A stretch of 64,000 nucleotides of DNA, from assembly GCF_945859685.1 (NCBI RefSeq), contig NC_079147.1, forward strand, positions 213,965,578 to 214,029,577, written 5' to 3'. Below, piece by piece: positions 21,973 through 32,949 of the stretch (the stretch's first letter is position 1; the number at the start of each line of letters is the position of its first letter). The notes under the pieces are model-generated. The model ran no database searches. It was not told where the DNA came from and saw only the letters and a list, made by a program, of their open reading frames with translations. The position numbers and the translations under genes were made by a program. The stretch comes from Eupeodes corollae. Taxonomy: Eukaryota; Arthropoda; Insecta; Diptera; Syrphidae.

Positions 21973-22700
21973 GAATTTGTCCAATACATAAAACCTACGT
22001 TATATATACATGCATATATATTTATCAGCAATATATTAATTTAAACATACATATATATATACATATAAACAAAAATGTAAAGCATTAATTTTGCATAAAA
22101 TGAAATTTAGAATAAGATAAGTTTTTCATTTTTATGAATTTTATAGAGTAAAAGTTTTTCGTTTTATTCAAAATATTATTGTTGGGTTAGCTTTTGTTTT
22201 TCTTTTTTAAATGGTTTTAAGATGTTAAACTAAAAAATTCAAAATTTAGATTAAAAAGCATTTATTTTAACACACATATAATTTAAAACACTTTTAGTGT
22301 TTCATATAAGACATATCACTTTAATTTAATTTAAGCCATTATTTCATCTTAATTTTATAATGTTTAAGTTTATATGACTAGATACAAGTTAGCTTGTAAA
22401 CACTGCGGTAAAAAGTAAAACTTATTTTGTTTTAAGCTCTATAACTCTTTCTATGAAACAGGGTGGCACAAAAAGTATACATTTAACTTGAATCCTGACT
22501 TAATTTCTATTGTAATGTTTTCATTAATGTGACTTAACTATTTTTTTGATTTTCATTACACTGCATTATTTTGTTGAGAATTTGTTATCATTTCTTCGAA
22601 GTTTGTTATCGATCTTCAAAAACCTATCGAAAATGGGGAATTACTTAGCTCATTTCATTATTTGTCTTTATTCATCTGTCAAATCTTTGACAGCCAATTT
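21973..22700. other. 3' untranslated and flanking DNA of the LRR gene
   Basis: AT-rich with TATATACATG-type simple repeats at about 22005-22070. No canonical AATAAA directly after the stop codon; an ATTAAA variant lies near 22250. No other gene seen. Confidence 0.5.
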
Positions 22701-23073
22701 GGTGTATTCCTAAACGCAGAAAATTTGCGCTGAACGCACTCACAATGCACAATGTCTGCAGTAAACAAAAAGGTCTGACTTAGTCCGATTTTTATGTAAA
22801 CAGAGTTCATAAACGTCAGAGCAAAATGGCTAACAAACAAATTTTGTTGAACTTGTTTTCTTTTTATTTGCTTACCGAAAAAGAAAAGAAAATTATAATT
22901 ATTTCTGCAGCAAAACAAATTCAGCTGCACAATCTGCCCGACACGCTGATGACAGTCTGGCGTTTATGAACGGTAGGTACTGCAGTTCGACTAGGTTAGT
23001 TCGATCGAAAATCTGACTTTATGAATGCAGATAACGCAGTTCTTAGTTAGGCTGACATTTATGAATACACCCT
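22701..23073. mobile_element. possible MITE with GGTGTATTC ends
   Basis: Left end GGTGTATTCCTAAACG, right end CATTTATGAATACACC, giving an inverted repeat of about 16 bases with 2-3 mismatches. Subterminal copies of the word TTCATAAACG/CGTTTATGAA occur inside (about 22805 and 22960). About 370 bp, no coding capacity. Target duplication not clear. Confidence 0.5.
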
Positions 23074-23580
23074 TTATTTTTATTTACCTACATATTTTGG
23101 TCCGTCTCCTAGATGGAGACATTCATAATTCTGTCACTTCCAGAATGTCTGAAGGGAGGAAAATGTCAAACTTAGATGTCAACAATTAAAAAAAGGTACT
23201 TGCGAGAGTTTTCCCATATTTTCTTTTTGAGTATTTTCTTTCTCCCTCATCAAGTGCTCGTTTACTTGTTGATTACCAATATCTGTTACTGATGAGCTGT
23301 CAAATTGTATGCATGTCAAGCAAAATTAAATAAAAAGTGTGGTTCAATTGATTTTGAAATATTCAATCCATCAAAAAAGTTTTGGGTAGAAGAATTAATG
23401 GCAAATTTAACGAGTTATTAATGGGCCAATGAAACTAGTTGCATACTAGTGCACAAATTTGGAACTAAGAAACAGAAAAGTATTCTGACAGATTTTCAAC
23501 CGACAAAATTAATTGATTTATTTTACCCTATAAAACTAACCATCTTTCGAAACCAATACAACAAGTAGTTTGATAAATTG

Positions 23581-24200
23581 TAATGGGTGGTTTTTCAGAC
23601 GTGTTGTTGCAATCCGGCAATGTTTTTTCGAAGTTGGTTTTTTGACAGCTGTCACTTAATTCATACACAGTAGAGTTTGTTCGAAAACAAAACAATGAAT
23701 TTATTAAAGGAGGTTTTGTGAGCCGCCTTCAAGATCGTGAGAAGTCGAAGAGAATATTCGGCGCGTTATTCCTGACATACCGCAAATATTGGTACAAAAT
23801 GTAGTCGAAAATTGAACACTTGTCCGAAATCATTTTTAGAACATCAAGGCAAATCCTTAAGGCCCCAACTATAATAGACTTAACCAAAAGTAAGCTTATG
23901 TCAAAGCCCAACGAAAAGTTATCAGAAGTTATGGTCAAAACAAAAAGTAACCATAATGGATTCAAGTAACTTAAGCAAATTTGACGTTTGCTTAAGCTCG
24001 AGCCATTTAAATGGCTCTTGGGTAATAGCGCGAAAGTTAGCGAAATTTAACGACACTGCGCAGAAAGTCTATTATGGTTAGTGACATATAAGGCTGCGTA
24101 TTGGTTCGTTCCCTTAAGCTGGCTTAAGCTCGATTAAGGCTATTAAAGTTGGGCCTTTAAGCACCCTCTATAAAATCAGATGTCTAAAAAAACGTCCTCT
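23581..24200 (+). pseudogene. mariner-family remnant, C-terminal end, split by a TTAA-site MITE
   Basis: The left part starts with a terminal-repeat-like AATGGGTGGTTTTTC at 23582. Coding sequence reappears at about 23740 as VEENIRRVIPDIPQILVQN and VVEN, followed by decayed C-terminus up to 23860. After the MITE at 23861-24156 the relic seems to continue with GCACCCTCTATAAAATC. The central catalytic part is deleted. Assignment rests on the C-terminal block resembling the ENI-R-I-IP block of related copies. Confidence 0.55.
23861..24156. mobile_element. MITE at a TTAA target with ~25-bp terminal inverted repeats
   Basis: TTAA occurs at 23857-23860 and 24157-24160. Immediately inside, the left end reads GGCCCCAACTATAATAGACT and the right end, on the other strand, AGGCCCAACTTTAATAGCCT. 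No coding capacity. TTAA target duplication is characteristic of piggyBac-type elements, but the terminal bases are not the usual CCC of that family, so superfamily is left open. Confidence 0.7.
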
Positions 24201-25735
24201 ATATTTGGCTAAAAGTTGTTTTTAAGGAATATAAAATTATGTTATTATTTGATCAAATGATTTGCCTTCAAAATAATACAAGTGCGATTATTTAGATCAA
24301 ATTTCAGAGAACGCAAAGTAGGTCAATTTCTTTTGGAACTTTTTTACCAAGGCGGAAATTTGAACATTTTTTTCTGAGTATAATGTACTCCTTAAAAATT
24401 GTAAGTTAAATTTGTCATGATATAGAAAATAAATCGTTTTAACATGAATTCCCATGGTTTTTAAAAGAAGAAGATTTTGTAGAATTCAAGATTGATGTCG
24501 ATAGAAACATTCTGGAAAGAATTTACAAATTTTTTGTAGTGAATATTTATTTCAGCATATAAAATTTTAAAGAACCAAATTGGCAACAATTACACTCTTA
24601 TTTGTGCTTAAGAACCGCGATGTACTTTAATCCATTCAAGAAAAAACTATCTAAAATATTATTTTTAAAAATTAATAAAACATACAGCCATACTAGATTT
24701 AATAAATAACACTTAAGTTTTTTTTTATAAAATATAAACAAAATTATTTGAATAAAAAGTAAAATTAAATCAAACTGTAAAATAGATATCTGTGATTTAA
24801 GTTAATATAATTAAATAGTTGTAAGTTTAATTTCTTTTTTGTGTAACAACAAAAATAAAATTATTTCTTTGAATATATATTTTTGCTTTGATTTATAAAC
24901 TAAATAAAAAATATTAAAATATTGTAATTTCATTTCATCAACTTTATCATTGTGTTTATTTTAAGTTTTTGTATTTTTCAATAAAAAAAAGAATTTTTGT
25001 TAACAAATTAGAATACAATTTGATTTATTTTTAGACATAAAAATGAGCAAAGACTTAATTGGTGGGAAGTGTGGAATGATGTGGGATGATTACTTGTTAT
25101 GAGAAATGACATGTCCCACTTAGTCTTTCATTGAGGAATGTTAAAAAAATTATTTAAACTAATGAGTTAAAAATATTTAGAACATCGTTTTGGGAAAGTG
25201 CCAAAATACTGAAATGCCTTCTTTAATTGAGAATATGATCGAAATCTTACAAACTTAGTCTATTAAAAAAGATGTGACTTTTAGTATAACGCATGGAAAT
25301 TAGTGATTGTTTGTTTTGCTTTGCGAATGTTTAATAACTTTTTCACTTCAAAGACTCTTGAAGAAGAGAGAAATGAACGTATTGTATCTATACAAATGAA
25401 AATATTTGGCATCATGTTGGGAAACATGTAATATTGACTTTATAAAATACTGACGTCATCGAAATAAAAATATAAGTGCATGAAGCGATTTTAATAACAA
25501 ATTCTTTTTTATAGAGTTTTGCAGAATACGAGAACTGGTTCCATGGGCATATTTAGTTATCGTTTTTTTCTGAAAGTTAAACTAAAGTTACTTTTTAGAA
25601 CTTAATTAGAAAGGTTCCTAGTACGAGCATTAGTCCTTAATATCGTCAAATTTCTTTATTAAAATGTTTACTTTGGTCTAATTTGTAATAAATATGCAAA
25701 GGGTGTTGTTTTTAAGCTGTATAAAACTTTTAAAT
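24201..25735. other. very AT-rich non-coding stretch
   Basis: No coding block or structured repeat recognised. Base composition is extremely AT-rich at 24640-25010. Confidence 0.5.
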
Positions 25736-28700
25736 GAATATAGCCGTAAAACCCTATCTTCGTGGTGCAATGAAGAACTGTCGACTCTTAGGAAAATGAC
25801 GAGGACAATTTTCAATATCTGCCACAAGCATAAGTTTTACCAAGCGTATAAAGACTCTAGACTAAAATTTACAAGCAAGCCCTGTCATCAGCCAAAAGAC
25901 AAGGCTGGAGAGAATACTGTCAATCAATCGAAGACATAAAGGACTCCGCAAGGCTCAGCAAAGTTTTATCGAAGGAACATTGTAATCCTCCATTTCTAAA
26001 AAAGCTTGGGGTGGAATCGCGTAAGGCGATAGTTGATTGTCACTGTCAATTTTGATTATCAACCTTTCTTTGTTCTGTGTAAAGTGATCGCTAAAACTTT
26101 ACTATTTACTGGCAGCACTTACCCAAGTTTGGGAAACTGTGTACAAATTGCAACAGGGATAAATGTCATTTCGATCAGCTATTTCGTTTATTGTGTTGAA
26201 TTTCGAATTTGCAAAGTATTGTTTCTGCGAAAATGTAAGCATACCTCTAACTATACTTAATACTAGTTATAAATTAATAAAAATATTTGTTATATTTTTC
26301 AAAAAAAAAATATTACTTTGTTGAATCTAAGGGCTCAATTTTATTGAAAAGTGGGCATAGAACCAACTGCACAGTCGTTGATAAACACCGCCAGTTGAAG
26401 GATAGGAGCAACCGCAAAACATACACAAACGTTTCTTTGGTCAATCGAACATTTTTCAAGAATCTGAAATAAATAATTTGTATACATACATAATGTTGTA
26501 AATAACTTATTTATAAATATTAATAGAAAGTTACATAGTAACATTAGGTTAGGAAGTTCCAAGTTGCTTTATTTTTTAAGTTGATTCCCAGCAATTAAAC
26601 TTTTTTATAGTTTTTTCTCGTTCTGGTGCTCTAATAGTACATTTGCATTAAAGTATACATTACTGTTCACTTATTTTTATTTTAACTGTCATATATTTTC
26701 ATTTTTTCACTAAATTTTAAATTTAAAGTGGAGCTGAAGTTCACACAAATTATCTTTCTCACAAAAAAATTAATCAAAATGTATGAAAGTGACACCTAAA
26801 TAGCTGTCACCAACAAACCATAGTAAAAAAGTGATAGTCAATTTGATAATCACCTTACGTGGAGCAAAATCATCAATTTTGATGGTCAACAATCAACAAT
26901 CACCTTACGCGATTCCACCCCTGATGGAACCTGGACACCCTCTCCAGCCGAATCTCTTGAGCTACTGATGAAGACGCACTTTCCGGGTTGCGAGAGTGAT
27001 AACCCCGAATCGCTTGAAACCACAGAGCTAAACGTAGCTCATGGGGAGCAAGTCAATTCCGTTATAACCAGAGAAAATATTTTGTGGGCCATCAATACTT
27101 TTTCTCCATATAAATCCCCAGGCATGGATGGCATACTGCCAGTTATGCTTCAAAAGTTGCATGATGTAGCAGATCCATGGCTGGAACAAATTTTTTAACA
27201 TGTGCCCATGTCGTGGAGTGGAGACAGGTCAAAGTAGTTTTTATCCCGAAAGTGGGTAGGAGAGGTCACGAATCCGCGAAGGATTTCAGACCAATAAGCT
27301 TAACATCTTTTGTGCTTAAAATCTTGGAGCGCATTCTTAATTACCATATTAGAGAAATCTTAGTTGGACGACCTCTCGAAAGCTCTCAGCATGCTTATCT
27401 TAAGGGCAAATCTACGGAGGCTGCTCTCCATGAGGTAGTGCGTACTGTAGTACAAACAATCCATTATAAAGAATTTACTCTTGCCACCTTCTTATACATA
27501 GAAGGTGCTTTAAACAACGTCCTTACCGAATCCATAGAAGAAACGCTCGTTAAGTTCGGTGTAGAAGACTTCATTCGAGAATGAATTATTTCCATGCTCA
27601 GTGGTAGGAGGATTCGAGCCTCTCTAGGCAATACAATCGCAACAAAACACGTGAGTAGGGGAACACCCCTTTCTTTCGCCTCTTCTATGGCTTCTGGTCA
27701 TCGATACAATTCTCTATAAATTAGAGAGATGTGGAGTGAAGGCAGTAGCCTATATGCGGATGATTTGGTGCTATTGGTGTCAGGAAAGTACACATCTGTG
27801 ATTAGTAAAATCACGGAGTCAGCTTTGAAGAAAGTTAGCAACTGGGCCGCCTCTCATGCTATATCATTGTCTTCCAGTTGAAAATATTTGGGAGTTATAC
27901 TCGACCCTAAACTAAACTGGAAACTAAATATTGAAGTACGGGTTAAGAAGGCCTGCAGCTAAACTTTTGGCAAAAAGTGGGGACTTCAGTCGAAGATGAT
28001 TTTATGGACGTACACAGCCGTAGTACGCCCAATCTTAACATATGGTTCGATTGTGCGGTGGCCTGCTCTTAGCAAAGCCTTTAACCTTAATAAGCTAAAG
28101 AAGGTTCAGAGAACAGCTTGCGTGGGCACCACAGGGGCCATGCGTACTTGCCCAACGGACGCCTTAAAAGTTATTTTGGATCTTCTACCAATCGACCACT
28201 ACGAAATTAATTCCCTCAGATATTATCTCGGTAGACACTGACTACTGCACTCCTACTTTGGACCTTAGTAAGGGTTTTAAGGTTATTTTCCCATCCAGAA
28301 AAGATTGAGAGGATGACATCGTGTCGGTAGGTTTCGACACAACCATCTTTACTGACCGCTCAAAGATGGAGTGCGGAGTTGGTTCTGGGATCTTTTCTGA
28401 GTCCCTAAATGTAGCCAAATTCTTTAGGCTTCCTGACTTTGCTAGCGTTTTTCAGGCTAAACTGCTGGCAATATTGTAGGCATGTAAGGTACTTAAACAT
28501 AGCCCAAACCAAAACCGAAATGCGGCTACCTTCACAGACAATCAGGCAGCTGTCAAAGCCATTAACTCGGCCATTTCCTCATCTAAATTGGTCCAGTAAT
28601 GTCGCGATGAGCTTGCGAGCCTGAATATTAACTTTGGTGTCACCCTGATCTGGGATCCGGGCCATAGTGGTATCGTGGGAAATTAACGGGCTGACGAGTT

Positions 28701-29322
28701 AGCCAGGCAAGGATCGGCCCTTCATAGCTCACTTGCGGAAATGGTTTCCATTCCTCTTGGTGCTATGAAGGGTAAAATCTTTTCTATCTACCAAACTGAA
28801 TCAAACCGAAGGTGGAGCAATTTACCCAACTGCATTTTATAGAGGAAGATATGGCCCACCTATAACAAAACCCGTACAAACGATCTTCTATGCAGGCCAA
28901 GGCAAGACATAGCCAGGATTGTTGCGGTTTGTACCGGACATTGGCCTATAGGAGTTCATGCAGAGAAGTTTGGTATCTCTTACAACACCTTTTGCAGTAG
29001 TTGTAGTGACCAAAGAGAAAGTGAAACGATAATCCATTTCATCTGCAAATGTCCTGCTTTGGCAAACACTAGAATGAAATACTTTGGAAAAGCATTCTTT
29101 CACGAACTTGATGAGCTATCTGAGACAAAGATTAGAGACCTAATCTTTTTTCTCAATGCGACAAAATGGCTCTAACATCATCGCTAGAAAGCTTCTCTAT
29201 CAATCTATCCCTTTCAACCAAAGGTCAAACGAGTTGTTGGTATCAAAACGGCGCACTACAGCGCTAATTGGATCTCCGGCTAGGTTGCCTTGAGATGGCC
29301 ATTTCTACCTACCTACCTACCT
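25736..29322 (+). mobile_element. RNase H-bearing LINE, copy B, split by a DNA-element insertion
   Basis: The same LINE as copy A but extending further upstream. The linker part at 25740-26007 reads TLSSWCNEELSTLRKMTRTI and IQSALTS-like blocks. After the insertion at 26008-26921 it resumes with DGTWTPSPAESLELLMKTHF, then SPYKSPGMDGILPVMLQKL, VVFIPKVGRRGHESAKDFRP and the reverse transcriptase. The palm is damaged: the VPQGG block is shortened and the YADD region is frameshifted near 27755. RNase H blocks (FTDNQAAVKAI, GHSGIVGN) are present with stops. The 3' end at about 29290-29322 has GCCATTTCTAC continuing into a CTAC repeat, the likely 3' tail. Copies A and B look closely similar by eye. 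Confidence 0.85.
26008..26921. mobile_element. 914-bp non-autonomous DNA element inside LINE copy B
   Basis: The left end reads GGGGTGGAATCGCGTAAGG and the right end is its complement (CCTTACGCGATTCCACCCC at about 26903-26921), followed inwards by further similarity (GTTGATTGT, GATTATCA words). The LINE reading frame (NPPFLKKLG, then PDGTWTPS) is interrupted exactly here, so the limits are good to a few bases; the outermost GGGG/CCCC could be partly target site. No transposase frame inside. Superfamily not identified. Confidence 0.82.
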
Positions 29323-29329
29323 TAAAATG

Positions 29330-29630
29330 AATGAATTAAAACAGAAGGTTTTTTTAAATTGACATTAAATTTACTTTATTCCAAAGTAAATATTCGGGCA
29401 TTTTAATTCAAATATGATTTCTAACATATTCGCGCTACGACTGGAACAGATGTAGTCTAATCTGGAGGTCCAATTTTTCGATGACTTGTTCCAACACTTA
29501 TTGCCGTAAATTCGCAACAACGGGGAGAATGTTGTCCTGCAAGTAGTCAATCGTTTCCCTACAAAGTAGTCAAGCTTCGGTAAATCGTACGATCTTTAAG
29601 GTCAATTCACGGGCCCGTGGCAGACATAAT
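29330..29630 (-). pseudogene. mariner-family transposase, C-terminal fragment
   Basis: On the minus strand: GPVN, then RSYDLPKLDYF (degraded third catalytic block, usually RSCDLTPLDYF), YLQDNI, and in another frame ENWTSRLDYICSSRSANM with EIIFE. Only the last third of the transposase remains. It abuts the 3' end of LINE copy B. Confidence 0.7.
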
Positions 29631-29802
29631 ATTGTATAGTTTTTTTTTTTAATTATAATTTGTATGCCTTATGTATTTCTTTAGCGGTCCCCTCTGTCTG
29701 TCTGTCTACCTGTTCTCGCCTCTTCAGAGCAAACCATTTGATCGATTGATTTCAAATCCGGAAGTTATGGTTTTGAGCCGATCGCGTTAGAGTTTTTTTT
29801 TA
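29631..29802. other. short spacer with TCTG repeats
   Basis: Contains TCTGTCTGTCTGTC at about 29694-29707. No gene; it lies between the mariner fragment and the 3' end of the jockey-like copy. Confidence 0.4.
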
Positions 29803-30878
29803 TAATAAGTGCACACTTAAGGGGATATTACTACCCTTATTATGCAAAGACACAATGTGAGCACTAAGAAGAGGAGAGAGAGGTTGAAAGGAGGTGTCGG
29901 TGCACATTGGTTTTGAATTCCTGAATATTGCAATGGCTGGTAAAAACAGAGTGTGGTGAGGAATTACAAATTCGCGTAGTACGGCTAAAGAACAAATCTC
30001 TATACTTGACAGTACGTCCGAAGTTGGACTCGAGGATATACTGATGAGCATTCCTAGAAGCGCGAATATTACGGTTAAACTGTTTAAGGGGAGGAATGCA
30101 ACTGGCTATTTCTCTTGAGAATAAACCGTTAAAATAACGGTAAAAAGCGTGAGACAAGAAACTCTACGAAGATGTTAAAACGACGTAAATGATCCTATGA
30201 GGGGGTTATCACCGATTAATTTAAATGCTGTCCAAGAGGCTTAAGTTGGTTTTAGGTGCACCAGCCCAGATATAGGAGTTATACTCAAGCTTTGGACATT
30301 AATAAGTTATGAAAATAACAGCCACATCAGAGGGGGAAAAAAACTTCTTGCATCGCCTTAGAAAACCCAAACATCTTGTGGCATTTTTGGCGACATCGCG
30401 TATGTGATCATTTTACAAGAGGTGGTTGGTGACACACATACCGAGAATATTGAGGTGTTCAATTTAATTGACGAAACAATCCGAAAGGTAATTAATAATC
30501 CAATAAAGCAGGGATTCGTGAAAACCGAAAGCACACATTTTCGATAAGAGAGCTTGATGCCAAACCCTATCAAATGCTTTTGAGTAAAAGTAAAACAAGT
30601 AAAATAATCCTACTTTCACTAAAACAATGTAAAGATTTGATCCACTGTTCGGTGAGATGAATCATGAGATCACCAGTGGACCTATTGCTGCCAAAGCTGT
30701 ACTGCCGGTCATTAAGAAGTATTCAAGATATTTCTTAAGCTGATAATTTACCAGCGTTTTCATGACCTTGGAAAGAAGGGACGTAAGTGTATAATCGATC
30801 GATAATTAGAGGATGAAGAAGATTCGCCTTTTTTGGGAATAGGCTGAACAAACGCAGTTTTCCATCCGCTCTTATCTA
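29803..30878 (-). mobile_element. jockey-like LINE, truncated and internally deleted
   Basis: On the minus strand from 30878: SGWKTAFVQPIPKKGESSSS, a degraded VMETL block, FDRVWHQALLSKM (about 30560), ESLLYWIINYLSD, then a deletion that joins directly to EHLNILGMCVTNHLL, AKNATRCLGFLRRCKKFF and, frameshifted, the C-terminus ASCIPPLKQFNRNIRASRNA and NFGRTVKYRDLFFSRT. The YADD-bearing palm is lost. It is the same family as 52451-54849. Both share a 3' end with CCCCTTGAGTG-like sequence and an A tail (here the T tract at 29792-29803). Confidence 0.82.
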
Positions 30879-30892
30879 ATTTTATCTTTTTA

Positions 30893-31576
30893 TTAACTTC
30901 CCATAGGAAGTTATTGTAATGATTTGTCAAATTGAAAATTTTGACATTTCTTGACGTTTCAAGGTCTATAGAGTCGAAATAATAGACAGTTTTTTTTATA
31001 AAAATAAAAACTTAAAAAAAACATTGAATTTCGACTCAAATATCTTTCGAAAAATTTCAGATGATGGTTTCTAACTTATTTTATCTTATAAAAAAATACT
31101 GTTTTCAACATTCAGAAAAGTTTTGAGAAAAATCAAATTGACAGTTTTTTTACAAAAAATAAAAACCTAAGAAAAAATTAATAAAAGTAGGTAAAAATTG
31201 ATTTTCGACTTAAATATCTTTTCTAAACTTTGAGATTTTGGATTAAATCTAATTTTATCTCATGAAAAATATTGTTTGAACATTCGATAACATTTTTTGA
31301 AAAATTAAATTGAAAGTTTTTTTAACAAAAAATTATAACCTAAAAAAAGTATTACTAAACGTTCGTAAAAATTGATTTTCGACTAAAACATCTTTTCTCA
31401 CAGAAAATATTGTCTTCGATATTCAGTAAATTTTTTATAAAGTTCAACAGTCCGTTTTTTCATAATTTTTAATTTTTTTTTAGAATTATTCAATTGACAA
31501 CTTTTTTAACAAAAAGGAAACCTACAAACCATTTTTAGTGAGACAAATCGATAGACAGGATGGGAAGTTATCAGTG
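30893..31576. repeat. AT-rich tandem array, ~155-185 bp period, with TAACTTCCCAT ends
   Basis: Four diverged units each carry a TTGACAGTTTTTTTACAAAA-like block (about 30985, 31138, 31309, 31495), AAAAACCTAA, and ATTGATTTTCGACT then AAATATCTTTT. The array begins TAACTTCCCATAGGAAGTTA (30894) and ends GGATGGGAAGTTATCAGTG (31576). The end piece with GACAAATCGATAGACAGG also occurs, inverted, at 42129-42165, where the same array recurs. Confidence 0.8.
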
Positions 31577-31716
31577 TGAGTCGCATCCCAGCCTATTTAT
31601 TTTGTAAGTCTACAGATAACAGCAGAACGCATAGAAATGTTTGTGTGAAAAATCGAAAATTCAAATCTTAACAAGAACAAACCAATAGACCACCAAAAAA
31701 GTCTCCCTAACTATAA

Positions 31717-32225
31717 TGGGAAGGTTCAGACAAAATAAGGGATTTTAAATAAGGCAAGTTTCTAGTATCTAATTAGCCAGCTGCCAAAAAACTGCCTTCC
31801 AATTAAGCAACTTTATTGGAAAGTAGATTGGAAAGTTAGTCAATTCGACTTATGTCATAATGACTGCTAATCATAATTTTTCGTTCAACTTAAAGCTGAA
31901 CTTTATTACTCTTTGGTTTATTTATTTTCTGCAAAATTCCATTTTATGTTTTATGTAAAAAAATTCCTAAACAAATTGGTAAAGGATTAAGTTATATTTA
32001 TTTAAAATGGAAAACACAAGTCTTTTAGCTTGGCTGAGTAATTTTTGTAAGCAAAACTTTGTTTTTATAAGTTTTTGCACAATCAAATGAAAGGTTGGTG
32101 AAGTAAAGTTCCAAATTTGAAGTTTATGAAACTTTACCGACTAACTAGTTGTCTTGGCCAAAATGTACGTTCAAAGGATGCAATTGACTGCAAATGAAGT
32201 CCCTTCTGTTCTCTGAACCTTCCCA
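31717..32225. mobile_element. MITE with TGGGAAGGTTCAGA ends
   Basis: Left end TGGGAAGGTTCAGACAAAAT; right end on the other strand TGGGAAGGTTCAGAGAACAG, with TAAGGGA/GAAGGGA words continuing inwards. About 508 bp without coding capacity. A related, inverted and partial copy lies at 55970-56165. Target duplication not seen. Confidence 0.65.
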
Positions 32226-32949
32226 GTTCCACTTCAAATTTATATAATGGATCTACGCATCAAATGAAATTTGATTTAATCTTATAAATAAAACTTTGGG
32301 TTTAAATTTAAAAACTGGAATTTTACTGGTAGGTTGTTTAAAATGGCTCCTAAAATACTAGCTTGTAAATGGCCACATTAAATTATAAAAGGATCAGAGA
32401 GTTAGTCTTAAAACTTTTAAATTTTGGTGGAATCCTTGCCAAAAAGAATTCCACCCTATTTTTCCTTCACGAGTTTTTAGTTTTAGGGTAAGGAAACAAG
32501 AATGTTCAAATGGTTGACATGTGCGTTCAAGAGAACACAAGCATCTACAGGTTTTTCTCCAAAACCAACCTCTGTTTATCAACTCCTACTATCACCTTCC
32601 CTTGGTGAACACTGGGTGCCTAGGTCCTCAACTGTAGATTGCAAAAGCATCTCCAGTTGGAAAGTTTTTGGGGGTAGCAAATGAGAGAGGGGGAAAATGT
32701 GTTTTCACTAAGGCACCTCTCTTTTCATCCAGATGGCAGTGGAGAAATTAACAAAATGGAATCAACGGTGACGTCTACAATTAAAGTTAGGTTGAACTAC
32801 GTAGTGAACACCTTATAGGCCTACTACGACATATTTGAAGCCCAGTCCTGTAAGGAGCGGTTATGTCGGCTCTTGCCCTTGGAGTTAAATCAAGAACCTG
32901 GTCCTTCAGGTTGAAGGTCGTGCGTCAGGGTGACTGACCAGCTAACAGC
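32226..32949. other. non-coding stretch before the RTE copy
   Basis: No domain in short frames. 32750-32949 may be the decayed 5' part of the RTE element that becomes recognisable at 32950. Confidence 0.4.

Noticed and set aside
25694..25939. Independent small gene (81 aa)
   Set aside because: Most of it matches the linker region of LINE copy B, continued in other frames downstream.
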